A DNA stretch of 64,000 nt, from NCBI GenBank assembly GCA_963800415.1, contig CAWDBS010000073.1, positions 55,256 through 119,255 on the forward strand, given 5' to 3'. This document shows positions 37,353-47,150 of the stretch, one piece after another. Both the position numbers and the translations under genes were made by a program. Origin of the DNA: Palsa-504 sp963800415. Lineage in GTDB: Bacteria; Actinomycetota; Actinomycetes; Streptosporangiales; Streptosporangiaceae. Within the stretch, counting starts at the first letter, position 1. The number at the start of each line of letters is the position of its first letter. The notes under the pieces are model-generated. The model was given only the letters and a program-made list of their open reading frames with translations. It had not been told where the DNA came from and searched no databases.

Positions 37353-39518
37353 GTGAGCGCTGGCACGACCCCGTTCCATGAGCTAGCCGACTTCGTGGCG
37401 CTGCCGCGGGTGGGGGCGCTGCGGCTGACCCCGGACGGCAGCTGGCTGGCAGCGGCCGTGCAGACGCTGAGCGCTGACAAGAAGAAGTACCTGACCAGCA
37501 TCTGGCGGATCGACGCGCAGGGCGGCCCGGCCCGGCGGCTGACCCGGTCCGCCGAGGGGGAGGGCAACCCGCGCTTCCTGCCCGACGGCTCGCTGCTGTT
37601 CACCTCGAAGCGTCCCGATCCCGCCGGGACCAGCGGCGATTCCGGTGATGTCGGTGCGCTCTGGCTGCTGCCCGCGGCCGGCGGCGAGGCCCGGGTGGTG
37701 GCCGCGCTGCCCGGCGGCATCACGGCCGCCGAGGTGGCCAGGGACGCCGGCGGCATCGTGGTCGGTTCGCCGGTGCTGCCCGCGGCGGGGAACGGGGAGG
37801 ACGCGCGGCTGCGTCAGGAGCGCAACGACGCCGGCGTCACCGCCATCCTGCACGAGTCCGCGCCGGTCCGGTTCTGGGATCACGATCTGGGGCCGGACCA
37901 GCCCCGGCTGTTCGCCGTCGACCCTGACCAGGTGCAGGAAACCGAGATCGGCTGGGCCGGCGGGGACAAGGAACCCAGGCTGGCCGACGACACGCAGAGA
38001 CAGGAAGGGGCCGAACGGGCCGGGCAGCCAGCCCGGCTCCGGGACCTTACGCCCGAGCCGGGACGGGCGCTCGACGGCGAGGAGTTCGAGCTGACACCGG
38101 ACGGCGCCTCGGTCGTCACCGGATGGTGGCAGTGGGATCCGGCGGGTGAGTCGCATTGCGAGCTGGTCACCATCGACGTGGCCAGCGGTAAGCGGCGGGT
38201 GCTGCTCAGCGCGCCCGAGTTCGATTTCTCCGGCCCGCGGGTCTCGCCCGACGGGCGGTTCATCGTCTGCCAGCGCGAGCGGCACGCCACCGCCGAACGG
38301 CCGGTGGACCACACGCTGGTCCTGCTCGACGCCGACGGCCCGGACGCCGACGGCCCGGACGCCGACGGCCCGGACGCCGATGGATGGGACCCGGGCGGCG
38401 GGGCGGCCCGCGACCTGCTGCCCGGCTGGGACCGGTGGCCGGCCGAGGCCGCCTGGTCGCACGACTCACGCGCGCTGTACTTCACCGCCGACGACGGCGG
38501 CCGGCGCCCGGTGTTCGGCGTGGACACCGGCACCGGCGAGATCAGCCGGGTGACCGCCGACGACGGCGCGTACACCGACCTGAATCCCGGGCCGGACGGC
38601 CGGTACCTGTACGCGCTGCGGGCCACCGTGGACACGCCGCCCACCCCGGTCCGCATCGATCTGACCACGGGAGCCGAGCCGGGCGCGCTCGACTGCCCCG
38701 GCGTCCCGGTCACGGTGCCGGGCCGGCTCGAGGAGGTGCAGGCGACCGCCGACGACGGCCAGCCGGTCCGGTCCTGGCTGGTGCTGCCTGAGACCGCCTC
38801 GGCGGACCGCCCGGCGCCCCTGCTGCTCTGGGTGCACGGCGGCCCGATGAGCAGCTGGAATACCTGGTCATGGCGCTGGAACCCGTGGCTGATGGCCGCC
38901 CGCGGCTACGCCGTGCTGCTGCCGGACCCGGCGCTGTCCACCGGATACGGCCTGGAGTTCATCGTCCGCGCGCACCGCCGGTGGGGCGCCAGGCCGTTCG
39001 CCGACATCATGGCGGCCACCGACGCGGCGCTGGCCCGCCCGGACATCGACGCGGACCGGGTCGGCATGATGGGTGGCTCCTACGGCGGCTACATGGCGAA
39101 CTGGATGGCCGGCCACACCGACCGCTTCCAGGCGATCGTGAGCCACGCCGGGCTGTGGATGCTGGACCAGATGTTCGGCACCACCGACCACCCGATGTTC
39201 TGGCGGCCGCAGTTCGGCGACCCGCTGGCCAGTCCGGAGATGTACGAAGCGAACTCGCCGCACCGGCACATCGGCCAGATCCGCACGCCGATGCTGGTCA
39301 TCCACGGGAACAAGGACTACCGGGTGCCGGTCGGCGAGGCGCTGCGGCTGTGGTGGGACCTGTCCCGGCACGGGGCCGAGGCCAGGTTCCTTTACTTCCC
39401 GGACGAGAACCACTGGATCCTCACCCCGGGTAACGCGCGGATCTGGTACGAGACGGTCTTCGCCTTCCTGGCCCAGCACGTGCTCGGGGAGGAATGGCAG
39501 CGACCCAGGCTGCTGTGA
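37353..39518 (+). CDS. S9-family prolyl oligopeptidase-like peptidase
   Basis: The 721-residue protein has an N-terminal beta-propeller (repeats ending LTPDGSWLAAAV, FLPDGSLLFTSK, VSPDGRFIVCQ) and a C-terminal alpha/beta-hydrolase domain. The catalytic triad is visible: GMMGGSYGGYM with Ser near 575, HGNKDYRVP with Asp near 654, and DENHWIL with His near 686. No signal peptide is seen, so it is probably cytoplasmic and trims peptides. Asp/Gly tandem repeats (38328-38387) lie in a propeller loop. It starts with GTG behind a weak site. Confidence 0.9.
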   Translation: MSAGTTPFHELADFVALPRVGALRLTPDGSWLAAAVQTLSADKKKYLTSIWRIDAQGGPARRLTRSAEGEGNPRFLPDGSLLFTSKRPDPAGTSGDSGDVGALWLLPAAGGEARVVAALPGGITAAEVARDAGGIVVGSPVLPAAGNGEDARLRQERNDAGVTAILHESAPVRFWDHDLGPDQPRLFAVDPDQVQETEIGWAGGDKEPRLADDTQRQEGAERAGQPARLRDLTPEPGRALDGEEFELTPDGASVVTGWWQWDPAGESHCELVTIDVASGKRRVLLSAPEFDFSGPRVSPDGRFIVCQRERHATAERPVDHTLVLLDADGPDADGPDADGPDADGWDPGGGAARDLLPGWDRWPAEAAWSHDSRALYFTADDGGRRPVFGVDTGTGEISRVTADDGAYTDLNPGPDGRYLYALRATVDTPPTPVRIDLTTGAEPGALDCPGVPVTVPGRLEEVQATADDGQPVRSWLVLPETASADRPAPLLLWVHGGPMSSWNTWSWRWNPWLMAARGYAVLLPDPALSTGYGLEFIVRAHRRWGARPFADIMAATDAALARPDIDADRVGMMGGSYGGYMANWMAGHTDRFQAIVSHAGLWMLDQMFGTTDHPMFWRPQFGDPLASPEMYEANSPHRHIGQIRTPMLVIHGNKDYRVPVGEALRLWWDLSRHGAEARFLYFPDENHWILTPGNARIWYETVFAFLAQHVLGEEWQRPRLL
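38328..38387 (+). repeat. 15-nt tandem repeat in the S9 peptidase gene
   Basis: Three perfect units of GACGCCGACGGCCCG and a diverged fourth are read as DADGP repeats in a loop of the propeller. Confidence 0.94.
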
Positions 39519-39560
39519 CTTGGGGAGTGTCAGGGGGTCGTCCCGCCGCGGCGAGCACCG

Positions 39561-39577
39561 CCCACCCGTAGGGTGGG
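39561..39577 (+). promoter_or_regulatory. Hairpin over the menG ribosome-binding site
   Basis: CCCACCC-GTA-GGGTGGG is a perfect 7-bp stem with a three-base loop, ending four bases before the menG ATG and enclosing the only G-rich ribosome site. It could limit menG translation or end the upstream transcript. It has no T-tract. Confidence 0.45.
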
Positions 39578-39580
39578 GGG

Positions 39581-40372
39581 ATGGCCCGTGCCGACCTTGA
39601 CAAGCGACCCGGCGACGTCGCGGCGATGTTCGACGCCATCGCCGGCCGTTACGACCTGCTGAACGACATCCTCTCGGCCGGCCAGGTCCGGCTGTGGCGG
39701 CGGGCCGTGGCGCGGATCACCGGCGCCCGCCCCGGGGAACGGGTGCTCGACCTGGCGGCCGGCACCGGGACCTCCTCGCTGACCTTCACCGCCACCGGGG
39801 CGGACTGCGTGGCCTGCGACTTCTCCCTCGGCATGCTCCAGGCCGGGCGAGCCCGGCCCAGGGGGGCACGGGGGGCCGGGCAGCCCCTCCCCGGGGGGAT
39901 ACGGGGGGGCGGGCAGCCCCCCCGTGATCAGCGGGGCTCTGCGGGGGATCGTCCCCCCGGAATACTGAGTTTCGTGGCCGGCGACGCGTTGCGGCTGCCG
40001 TTCCGGGACGGGGCGTTCGACGCGGTGACGATCTCGTTCGGTCTCCGGAACGTCGCCGACCCGGGCGCGGGCCTGGCCGAGATGGCCCGGGTCACCCGGC
40101 CGGGCGGCCGGCTCGTGGTGTGCGAGTTCAGCACGATCACGATTGCCCCGGTCGATATGCTTTACCGGCGTTATCTGCTCAGTGTCCTGCCCGCGATCGC
40201 CCGGCGGACGGCCCGCAGCCCGGAAGCCTACGAGTACCTGGCCGAGTCGATCGTGGACTGGCCGCCGCAGCGTGAACTGGCCGGCCTGATCGAGGTGGCC
40301 GGCTGGTCGGCGGTGCGGTGGCGCGACCTGAGCCTTGGCGCGGTGGCCGTGCACGTAGCCCGGCGGGCCTGA
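39581..40372 (+). CDS. menG: Demethylmenaquinone methyltransferase
   Basis: MenG adds the ring methyl in menaquinone synthesis using SAM. DVAAMFDAIAGRYDLLNDILS, the SAM loop VLDLAAGTGTSS near 55-66, and, after an insertion, VAGDALRLPFRDGAFDAVTIS and FGLRNVAD are the UbiE/MenG signatures. Residues about 88-127 (after the family segment DFSLGML) are an in-frame G-run repeat that makes the protein 263 residues instead of about 230. The insertion falls at a surface loop in the fold, so the enzyme may tolerate it. Confidence 0.92.
   Translation: MARADLDKRPGDVAAMFDAIAGRYDLLNDILSAGQVRLWRRAVARITGARPGERVLDLAAGTGTSSLTFTATGADCVACDFSLGMLQAGRARPRGARGAGQPLPGGIRGGGQPPRDQRGSAGDRPPGILSFVAGDALRLPFRDGAFDAVTISFGLRNVADPGAGLAEMARVTRPGGRLVVCEFSTITIAPVDMLYRRYLLSVLPAIARRTARSPEAYEYLAESIVDWPPQRELAGLIEVAGWSAVRWRDLSLGAVAVHVARRA
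39857..39961 (+). repeat. G-run/C-run repeat, copy 9 (in menG)
   Basis: This 105-base element contains GGGGGGCACGGGGGGCC and ends GGGGGATCGTCCCCCCGG, the same end as copies 1 and 11. It is read as RGARGAGQPLPGGIRGGG and GDRPPG. Confidence 0.8.
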
Positions 40373-40435
40373 TCCAGTCTCGCCAGACCCGGAGGAAAGC
40401 CACGGCCGGCTAGGTCTAAACTGTTGGCAAAGAAT

Positions 40436-40453
40436 TTGTGAAGCGGTTCACAA
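40436..40453. promoter_or_regulatory. Rex operator TTGTGAAGCGGTTCACAA
   Basis: This 18-mer is an exact match to the known Rex consensus TTGTGAAnnnnTTCACAA. Rex is the NADH-sensing repressor of Gram-positive bacteria and binds nuo and cyd promoters in Streptomyces. The site lies 20 bases upstream of the chosen menJ start and ahead of the whole nuo operon. TAAACT at 40416 is a possible -10 box. Confidence 0.85.
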
Positions 40454-40473
40454 GAACACCAGGATCTGATCAA

Positions 40474-41787
40474 GTGACCGAGCACGCTCCCCCCGAATCC
40501 CGTACCAGGCCTGATCCTGTCGGGCGGCCGCCTGCAGGCGACGCCGATGTCATCGTCGTCGGCGCCGGGCCCTCCGGCGCCACCACCGCTTTCTACCTGG
40601 CGCAATCCGGGCTCGACGTGCTGCTGCTCGAGAAGTCCAGGTTCCCGCGGGAGAAGGTCTGCGGTGACGGCCTGACCCCGCGCGCGGTGAAGTCCCTGGT
40701 CGGCATGGGCATCATCGTCAGCGAGCAGGACGGCTGGGTGCGCAACAAGGGCCTGCGCGTCATCGGCGCGGGCAAGCGGCTGGAGCTGGCCTGGCCCGAG
40801 CTGGCCAGCTATCCCGGTTACGGCCTGGTCCGCACCCGGCACGACCTGGACGAGACGCTGGCCCGCCGGGCCCAGAAGGCCGGCGCGCGGCTGCTCGAGG
40901 GCGTCACCGTGACCGGTCCCGTCCGGCACGAGCGCACCGGCCGGATCACCGGGGTGACCGCGCGCGTCGCGGGAGAAGAAGGCGAGCGCAGCTACGCTGC
41001 GCGGGTCGTCGTGGCGGCGGACGGCAACTCGTCGCGGCTGTCCGTGTCCATGGGACTGCGCAAGCGCGACGACCGGCCGCTCGGCGTCGCGGTCCGGACG
41101 TACTACCAGACCCCCCGGCACGACGACGACTACCTGGAATCCTGGCTCGACCTGTGGGACGGCGACCGGCTGCTGCCGGGGTACGGCTGGATCTTCGGCA
41201 TGGGCGACGGGACGTCCAACGTCGGTCTGGGGCTGCTCAACACCAGCGCCGCGTTCGGCAACACGGATTACCACGCCCTGCTGCGCCGGTGGCTCAAGGG
41301 CATGCCGGCCGAGTGGGGCTTCACCGAGGAGAACCGGACCCAGCCGATCCGCGGCGCGGCCCTGCCGATGGGCTTCAACCGGACCCCGCACTATCACCAG
41401 GGACTGCTGCTGGTCGGCGACGCCGGCGGAATGGTGAACCCGTTCAACGGGGAGGGGATCGCGTACGCGATGGAGTCGGGCGAGATCCTGGCCCGCACGA
41501 TCGTGCAGGCGCTGGCCCGGGCCCGGCGGGCGGAGACCGAACGGGTGCTGGCCGGGTATCCGCAGGCACTCAGCCAGGCCTACGGCGGTTACTACGCGCT
41601 CGGCCGCCTGTTCGTCAAGGCGATCGGCCGGCCAGGACTGATGCACTTCGCGACCAGGCACGGCATGACGCGCCCGGCCCTGATGCGGTTCGCCCTCAAG
41701 CTGCTGGCCAACCTGACCGATCCGCGCGGCGACGCGGCAGACCGGCTGGTCAACGGGCTGTCCAGACTCGCACCTAACCCTGAATGA
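40474..41787 (+). CDS. menJ: Menaquinone side-chain reductase MenJ-like (geranylgeranyl reductase family)
   Basis: An FAD enzyme that saturates an isoprene unit of menaquinone. VIVVGAGPSGATTAF near 26-40 is the FAD loop. EKVCGDGLTP follows, then ADGNSSRLSVSMG and GDAGGMVNPFNGEGIAYAM near 315. The GTG at 40474 is used because the earlier GTG lies inside the Rex palindrome; length 437 residues. Its position directly before nuoA, 65 bases apart, is conserved in actinomycetes and fits a respiratory-quinone role better than chlorophyll or archaeal-lipid reduction. Confidence 0.87.
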   Translation: MTEHAPPESRTRPDPVGRPPAGDADVIVVGAGPSGATTAFYLAQSGLDVLLLEKSRFPREKVCGDGLTPRAVKSLVGMGIIVSEQDGWVRNKGLRVIGAGKRLELAWPELASYPGYGLVRTRHDLDETLARRAQKAGARLLEGVTVTGPVRHERTGRITGVTARVAGEEGERSYAARVVVAADGNSSRLSVSMGLRKRDDRPLGVAVRTYYQTPRHDDDYLESWLDLWDGDRLLPGYGWIFGMGDGTSNVGLGLLNTSAAFGNTDYHALLRRWLKGMPAEWGFTEENRTQPIRGAALPMGFNRTPHYHQGLLLVGDAGGMVNPFNGEGIAYAMESGEILARTIVQALARARRAETERVLAGYPQALSQAYGGYYALGRLFVKAIGRPGLMHFATRHGMTRPALMRFALKLLANLTDPRGDAADRLVNGLSRLAPNPE

Positions 41788-41852
41788 GTAGCTATGCAGG
41801 TAGTCCCTAGGATTAGGGGTTGGCATCTGGCCTGCGAAGGGAGGAAACATCG

Positions 41853-42212
41853 ATGAGGCTGTACGTTCCGATCTTCGTGCTGGCGCTGCTGGGCCTCGGA
41901 TTCGCCGCCTTCTCCGTCACCTTCGGCGCCTTCGCCGGGCCGAAGCGGTGGAACCGGGCCAAGCTGGAAAGCTACGAGTGCGGCATCGAGCCGACGCCGA
42001 TGCCGCCGCAGGGCGGCCGGATCCCGGTCAAGTACTACCTGACCGCGATGTTGTTCATCCTGTTCGACATCGAGATCATTTTCCTGTATCCCTGGGCGGT
42101 CACCTTCAACAAGCTCGGCGCCTTCGGCTTGGTCGAAATGGTGTTCTTCGTCATCACTGTGCTGGTCGCGTACGCGTACATCTGGCGGCGCGGCGGCCTG
42201 GAATGGGATTAG
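41853..42212 (+). CDS. nuoA: NADH-quinone oxidoreductase subunit A
   Basis: A 119-residue membrane subunit with three helices. ESYECGIEP and FDIEIIFLYPWAV are the family's conserved loop and helix. GGGAGGA precedes the ATG. It opens the complex I operon; the frame is intact. Confidence 0.96.
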   Translation: MRLYVPIFVLALLGLGFAAFSVTFGAFAGPKRWNRAKLESYECGIEPTPMPPQGGRIPVKYYLTAMLFILFDIEIIFLYPWAVTFNKLGAFGLVEMVFFVITVLVAYAYIWRRGGLEWD

Positions 42213-42214
42213 CC

Positions 42215-42775
42215 ATGGGTCTTGAAGAGAAGCTGCCGAGTGGCGTGCTGCTGACCTCGGTGGAGAAGGCGGCGGGCTGGGCGCGGGCGCGCTCGGTGTG
42301 GCCGGCCACCTTCGGGCTGGCCTGCTGCGCCATGGAGCTGATGATGACCGGCGGCCCCAAGCACGACCTGGCCAGGTTCGGCATGGAACGGGCCTCCAAC
42401 ACCCCGCGTCAGGCGGACCTGATGATCGTGGCGGGCCGGGTCAGCCAGAAGATGGCGCCGGTGCTCAGGCAGATCTACGACCAGATGTCCGACCCCAAGT
42501 GGGTCATCTCGATGGGCGTCTGCGCCTCCAGCGGCGGCATGTTCAACAACTACGCCATCGTCCAGGGCGTGGACCACATCGTGCCGGTGGACATCTACCT
42601 GCCCGGCTGCCCGCCGCGGCCGGAGATGCTGCTCGACTCGATCCTCAAGCTGCACGACAAGATCATGAACACCAAGCTCGGCAAGAACCGCGACCGGGAG
42701 ATCACCGAACTGGAGAACGCGCGGCTCGGCCTGACGCCGGTGCACCTGCCGTCCCCCGAGGGAACACAGCTGTGA
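42215..42775 (+). CDS. nuoB: NADH-quinone oxidoreductase subunit B
   Basis: NuoB carries the N2 iron-sulfur cluster next to the quinone site. Ligands are visible: GLACCAMELM (two Cys), VISMGVCASSGGMFNNY and PVDIYLPGCPPRPE. The 186 residues are intact. Its stop overlaps the nuoC start. Confidence 0.97.
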   Translation: MGLEEKLPSGVLLTSVEKAAGWARARSVWPATFGLACCAMELMMTGGPKHDLARFGMERASNTPRQADLMIVAGRVSQKMAPVLRQIYDQMSDPKWVISMGVCASSGGMFNNYAIVQGVDHIVPVDIYLPGCPPRPEMLLDSILKLHDKIMNTKLGKNRDREITELENARLGLTPVHLPSPEGTQL

Positions 42776-43599
42776 GCGGCCCCGCGGAGAGCAATAGCGC
42801 CGAGACTCATAACGCCGGGACGCCTCAGGCGGGGTCGGAGGAAACCCACGGCGCGCAGGCGCCACAGGGCCCCGTGCCGCCCGGCCGGGAGCACCGAGCC
42901 CGACGCCGGCCTTCCGGCCCGGCTGGGCGAGGAGCGGCTGGCCGAGCCGGTCGTCCGCACCGGCATGTTCGGCGTGTCCGACACCCCGGACACCTCGGGC
43001 TACGGCCTGCTCCGGGTGCACCGGGTGCCTGCTGATCGACAGCCCGCGGCCGTACGGTTCCTACTTCGACGAGGTCGCCGACGCGCTGGGCCGCGCGCTC
43101 GAGGCGGCCGGGGTCGGCTTCTCCGACGCGATCGAGCGCGTGCGTCGCCGACCGGGGCGAGCTGACCTTCTACGTGCGCCGGGAGCGGCTGCCCGAGGTG
43201 GCGGCGAAGTTCCGCGACGACCCGGCACTCCGCTTCGAGTTCTGCGGCGGGGTGTCCGGCGTGCACTACCTGGACGACACCGGCCGCGAGCTGCACGCGG
43301 TGTACCACCTGCTGTCCATCACGCACAACCGCCGGGTGCGGCTCGAGGTGACCGCGCCGGACGCCGACCCGCACATCCCCTCGCTCGTCGGCGTGTACCC
43401 GGCCTGCAACTGGCACGAGCGGGAGACCTGGGACTTCTTCGGGATCATCTTCGACGGCCATCCGGCGCTCACCCGGATTCAGATGCCGGACGACTGGAAG
43501 GGCCACCCGCAGCGCAAGGACTACCCGCTCGGCGGCATCCCGGTCGAGTACCGCGGCGCGAAGATCCCGGCCCCGGAGGAGCGGAGGCACTACGCATGA
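42772..43599 (+). CDS. nuoC: NADH-quinone oxidoreductase subunit C (three +1 frameshifts as given)
   Basis: The peripheral-arm 30 kDa subunit. Conserved pieces appear in four successive frames: RTGMFGVSDTPDTSGYG; PYGSYFDEVADALG and FSDAIERV; then GELTFYVRRERLPEV, VSGVHYLDDTGRELHAVYHL and DFFGIIFDGHPALTR. Each change is one extra base (near 42880-42895, 43020-43055 and 43139-43143). Corrected length is 274 residues with a GTG start inside the nuoB stop. No other damage is present. Confidence 0.9.
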
Positions 43600-44983
43600 G
43601 CTCAAGGCAGCCGCCGCAGGCCCCGCCTGCTGCGAGCGAGGCTGACGAGGAGGCGGCGGAGGGCCGCGTCTACACGGTTTCCGGCGAGGACTGGGACGAG
43701 ATCATCGCCGCCGCCAACGAGGCCGGGGACTTCGAGAGCAGCGAGCGGCTGGTCATCAACATGGGCCCGCAGCACCCGTCCACGCACGGGGTGCTCCGGC
43801 TGGTCCTCACGCATCGAGGGCGAGACCGTCACCGAGGTGCGGGCCTCCATCGGGTACCTGCACACCGGCATCGAGAAGAACATGGAGTACCGCACCTGGA
43901 CGCAGGGCGTCACGTTCTGCACCAGGATGGACTACCTCATGCCGTTCTTCAACGAGGCCGCGTACTGCATGGCGGTGGAACGGCTGCTCGGCATCGAGGA
44001 CAAGATCCCCGAGCGCGCCCAGATCATCAGGGTCATGCTGATGGAGTTCAACCGGATCTCCTCGCACCTGCAGGGCATCGGCCCGATGGGGATGGAACTC
44101 GGCGCGACCACCATCTTCCTGCAGGGCCTGCGCATGCGGGAACGCATCCTGGACCTGTACGAGCTGATCACCGGCCTGCGGATGAACCACGCCTACATCA
44201 GGCCGGGCGGCTTGGCGCAGGACCTGCCGCCCGGTGCGCTCGAGGCGATCCGCGCCTTCCTGGACGGCGCGCCGGAGCTCGTGCACCAGCTGCGCACGCT
44301 GATCGACGCCAACCCGATCTTCATCGGGCGGACCAAGGGCGTGGCCTACCTGGACCTGGCGAGCTGCATGGCGCTGGGCGTGACCGGCCCCATGCTCCGG
44401 TCGGCCGGGCTGCCCTGGGACCTGCGCAAGTCCCAGCCGTACTGCGGCTACGAGACCTACGACTTCGACGTGCCGGTCAACGACATGTGCGACGCGTACG
44501 GCCGGTACCTGATCAGGATGGACGAGATCGAGCAGTCGCTGCGGATCGTCAGGCAGTGCGTCGACCGGCTGGCGGCCCGCGGCTCGGCGGGCCGGGGCAC
44601 CGATCCGGTGATGATCCGGGACGCCAAGATCGGCTGGCCCGCCGCGCTATCGCTCGGCCCGGACGGCCTCGGTCCCTCGCCCGAGCACATCGCGCACATC
44701 ATGGGCCAGTCCATGGAGGCGCTCATTCACCACTTCAAGCTGATCACCGAGGGATTCCGGGTGCCGGCCGGCCAGGCGTACGTGGCGGTCGAGTCGGCCC
44801 GCGGCGAGCTCGGCGCGCACGTGGTCAGCGACGGCACGCACCCGGCCGTACCGGGTGCACTTCCGGGACCCGTCGTTCACCAACCTGCAGTCGATCGCCG
44901 CGCTGTGCGAGGGCGGCCAGGTGGCCGACGTGATCCCGGCGATCGCGAGCATCGACCCGGTGATGGGAGGCGTGGACAGGTAA
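43596..44983 (+). CDS. nuoD: NADH-quinone oxidoreductase subunit D (two +1 frameshifts as given)
   Basis: The 49 kDa subunit forms the quinone pocket with NuoB. NMGPQHPSTHGVLRLVL, then in the next frame SIGYLHTGIEKNMEYRTW, and finally PYRVHFRDPSFTNLQ are family hallmarks. Extra bases lie near 43811-43815 and 44838-44848. Corrected length is 461 residues. The start ATG overlaps the nuoC stop (ATGA), and the stop overlaps the nuoE start (TAATG). Confidence 0.93.
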
Positions 44984-45828
44984 TGCCGTTCAGCGACGAT
45001 GTGCGCTCCCGCCTGGACGCCGACGCGGCGCAGATCATCGGCAAGTACCCGCGGCCGAGGTCAGCGCTGCTTCCGGTGCTCCATCTCGTCCAGTCGGAGG
45101 AGGGCTTCGTCTCCGCCGACGGCATCGAGTACTGCGCGGCGAAGTTCGGGCTGACCGAGGCGGAAGTCACCGCGGTGGTGAGCTTCTACACGATGTACAA
45201 GCGCCGCCCGGTCGGCGACTACCACGTGGGCGTGTGCACCAACACGCTGTGCGCGGTCATGGGCGGCGACCAGATCTTCGCCGAGCTCACCGAGCACCTC
45301 GGGGTGGGCAACGACGAGACCACGCCGGACGGCAAGGTCATCCTCGAGCACATCGAGTGCAACGCCGCCTGCGACTACGCGCCGGTCGTGATGGTGAACT
45401 GGGAGTTCTTCGACAACATGACCCCCGCAGTCGGCCCGGCAGCTCGTCGACGACCTGCGTGCGGGGAACCAGGTCAGCCCGACCCGGGGCCCGGGCCGGC
45501 TGTGCACCTGGCGCGAGGCGTCCCGGATCCTGGCCGGCTTCAACGACGACCAGGCCACCGACGGCCCGGCCGCGGGCCCGGCCAGCCTGGTCGGCCTCAA
45601 GATCGCCAAGGAGCACGGCTGGACCGCCCCGGCAGCCAGCGGGCAACGGAGAGGCACAGTGAGCGGCATGCCGTTGCGGCGAGTCGCGCGGGTTGCGAGG
45701 CCGCTGCGATCGCGCGGTCCGCAGGCGGCCTGCGGCCAACCTCCGGCCGGGCCGATACTACCGCGGCGGGCACGGCAGCGGAGGCGGGAAGCGCAGCGGG
45801 GGGTTCCGGGCAGTCGTCCCCCGGGTGA
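44983..45828 (+). CDS. nuoE: NADH-quinone oxidoreductase subunit E (frameshifted, long low-complexity tail)
   Basis: The 24 kDa subunit holds the N1a 2Fe-2S cluster; CTNTLC and ECNAACDYAP supply the four Cys. One extra base near 45423-45430 moves the reading from NWEFFDNMTP to QSARQLVDDLRAGNQV. The 3' end is uncertain. A further shift would allow either an early stop at 45662 (GNGEAQ) or, as I prefer, an Ala/Gly-rich tail ending SGQSSPG at 45828. The later stop leaves an AAGGAG ribosome site and ten bases before the nuoF GTG. Confidence 0.85.
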   Translation: MPFSDDVRSRLDADAAQIIGKYPRPRSALLPVLHLVQSEEGFVSADGIEYCAAKFGLTEAEVTAVVSFYTMYKRRPVGDYHVGVCTNTLCAVMGGDQIFAELTEHLGVGNDETTPDGKVILEHIECNAACDYAPVVMVNWEFFDNMTPAVGPAARRRPACGEPGQPDPGPGPAVHLARGVPDPGRLQRRPGHRRPGRGPGQPGRPQDRQGARLDRPGSQRATERHSERHAVAASRAGCEAAAIARSAGGLRPTSGRADTTAAGTAAEAGSAAGGSGQSSPG

Positions 45829-45838
45829 AGGAGTCGCG

Positions 45839-47150
45839 GTGACCGACATGCTTACCCCGGTGCTGACCGCGCGCTGGGACCAGCCGGACGCCTTCACGCT
45901 GGACGGCTACAAGCGCAGCGGCGGCTGGCGGGCGCTGCCGAAGGCGCTGGCCATGCCGAGCCCGACGAACTCATCACCGCGCTGAAGAACGCGAACCTGC
46001 GCGGCCGCGGCGGGGCCGGCTTCCCGACCGGGGTGAAGTGGAGCTTCCTGCCGCAGGGCGACGGCAAGCCGCACTACCTGGTGGTCAACGCGGACGAGTC
46101 CGAGCCGGGCACCTGCAAGGACGTCCCGCTGATGATGGCCAACCCGCATGAGCTCATCGAGGGCGTGGCCATCACGGCGTACGCGATCAGGGCCAGGCAC
46201 GCGTTCATCTACGTGCGCGGCGAGGTGCTGCACGTGGTGCGGCGGCTGCGGCACGCGGTGGCGGAGGCGTACGCGGCCGGCTACCTGGGCCAGGACATCC
46301 TCGGCACGGGGTTCGACCTGGAGGTCATCGTGCACGCCGGGGCCGGCGCCTACATCTGCGGCGAGGAGTCGGCGCTGCTCACCTCGCTCGAGGGCTACCG
46401 GGGCCTGCCCCGGCTCCGGCCGCCGTTCCCGGCCGTGGCGGGCCTGTACGCCTGCCCGACGGTGATCAACAACGTGGAGTCGATCGCCAGCGTGCCGTCG
46501 ATCGTGGCCAACGGCGCGGACTGGTTCGCCGGCCTGGGCACCGAGAAGTCCAAGGGATTCGGCATCTTCTCGCTGTCCGGGCACGTCACCACGCCCGGCC
46601 AGTACGAGGCGCCGCTCGGCATCACGCTGCGCGAACTGCTCGACCTGGCCGGCGGGGTGCGGGCCGGCCACCAGCTGAAGTTCTGGACCCCGGGCGGCTC
46701 GTCCACCCCGCTGCTGACCGACCAGCATCTCGACGTGCCGCTGGACTTCGAGTCGGTCGCCGCCGCCGGGTCCATGCTCGGCACCCGGGCGCTGCAGATC
46801 TTCGACGAGACCACCTGCGTGGTCCGCGCGGTGCTGCGCTGGACCGAGTTCTACGAGCACGAGTCGTGCGGCAAGTGCACGCCGTGCCGGGAGGGGACGT
46901 TCTGGATGGTCAAGGTGCTCGAACGGCTGGAACACGGCCACGGCACCGAGGAAGACCTGGAGAAACTCCTGGACATCTGCGACAACATCCTCGGCCGGGC
47001 GTTCTGCGCCCTGGGCGACGGCGCGACCAGCCCGATCACCTCGGCCATCCAGTACTTCAGGGATGAGTTCATGCAGCACCAGAAGGAAGGCGGCTGCCCG
47101 TTCGACCCGGCGGCGTCGACCTTGTTCTCGTCCGGGGGTCAACTCAATGA
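45839..47150 (+). CDS. nuoF: NADH-quinone oxidoreductase subunit F (two apparent single-base losses)
   Basis: The 51 kDa subunit binds NADH, FMN and the N3 cluster. It begins VTDMLTPVLTARWDQ. FMN and NADH loops are GRGGAGFPTG and ADESEPGTCKD. Cluster ligands are ESCGKCTPCREG and the later FCALGDG. One base is missing near 45950-45962 (AMPEPDEL region). Another seems lost in the G-run at 47133-47137, since restoring it ends the protein in SSGGSTQ with an ATGA overlap to nuoG. Corrected length is 437. Confidence 0.92.

Noticed and set aside
40438..40473. menJ start at GTG 40438
   Set aside because: This codon lies inside the Rex palindrome and the added 12 residues are not conserved family sequence.
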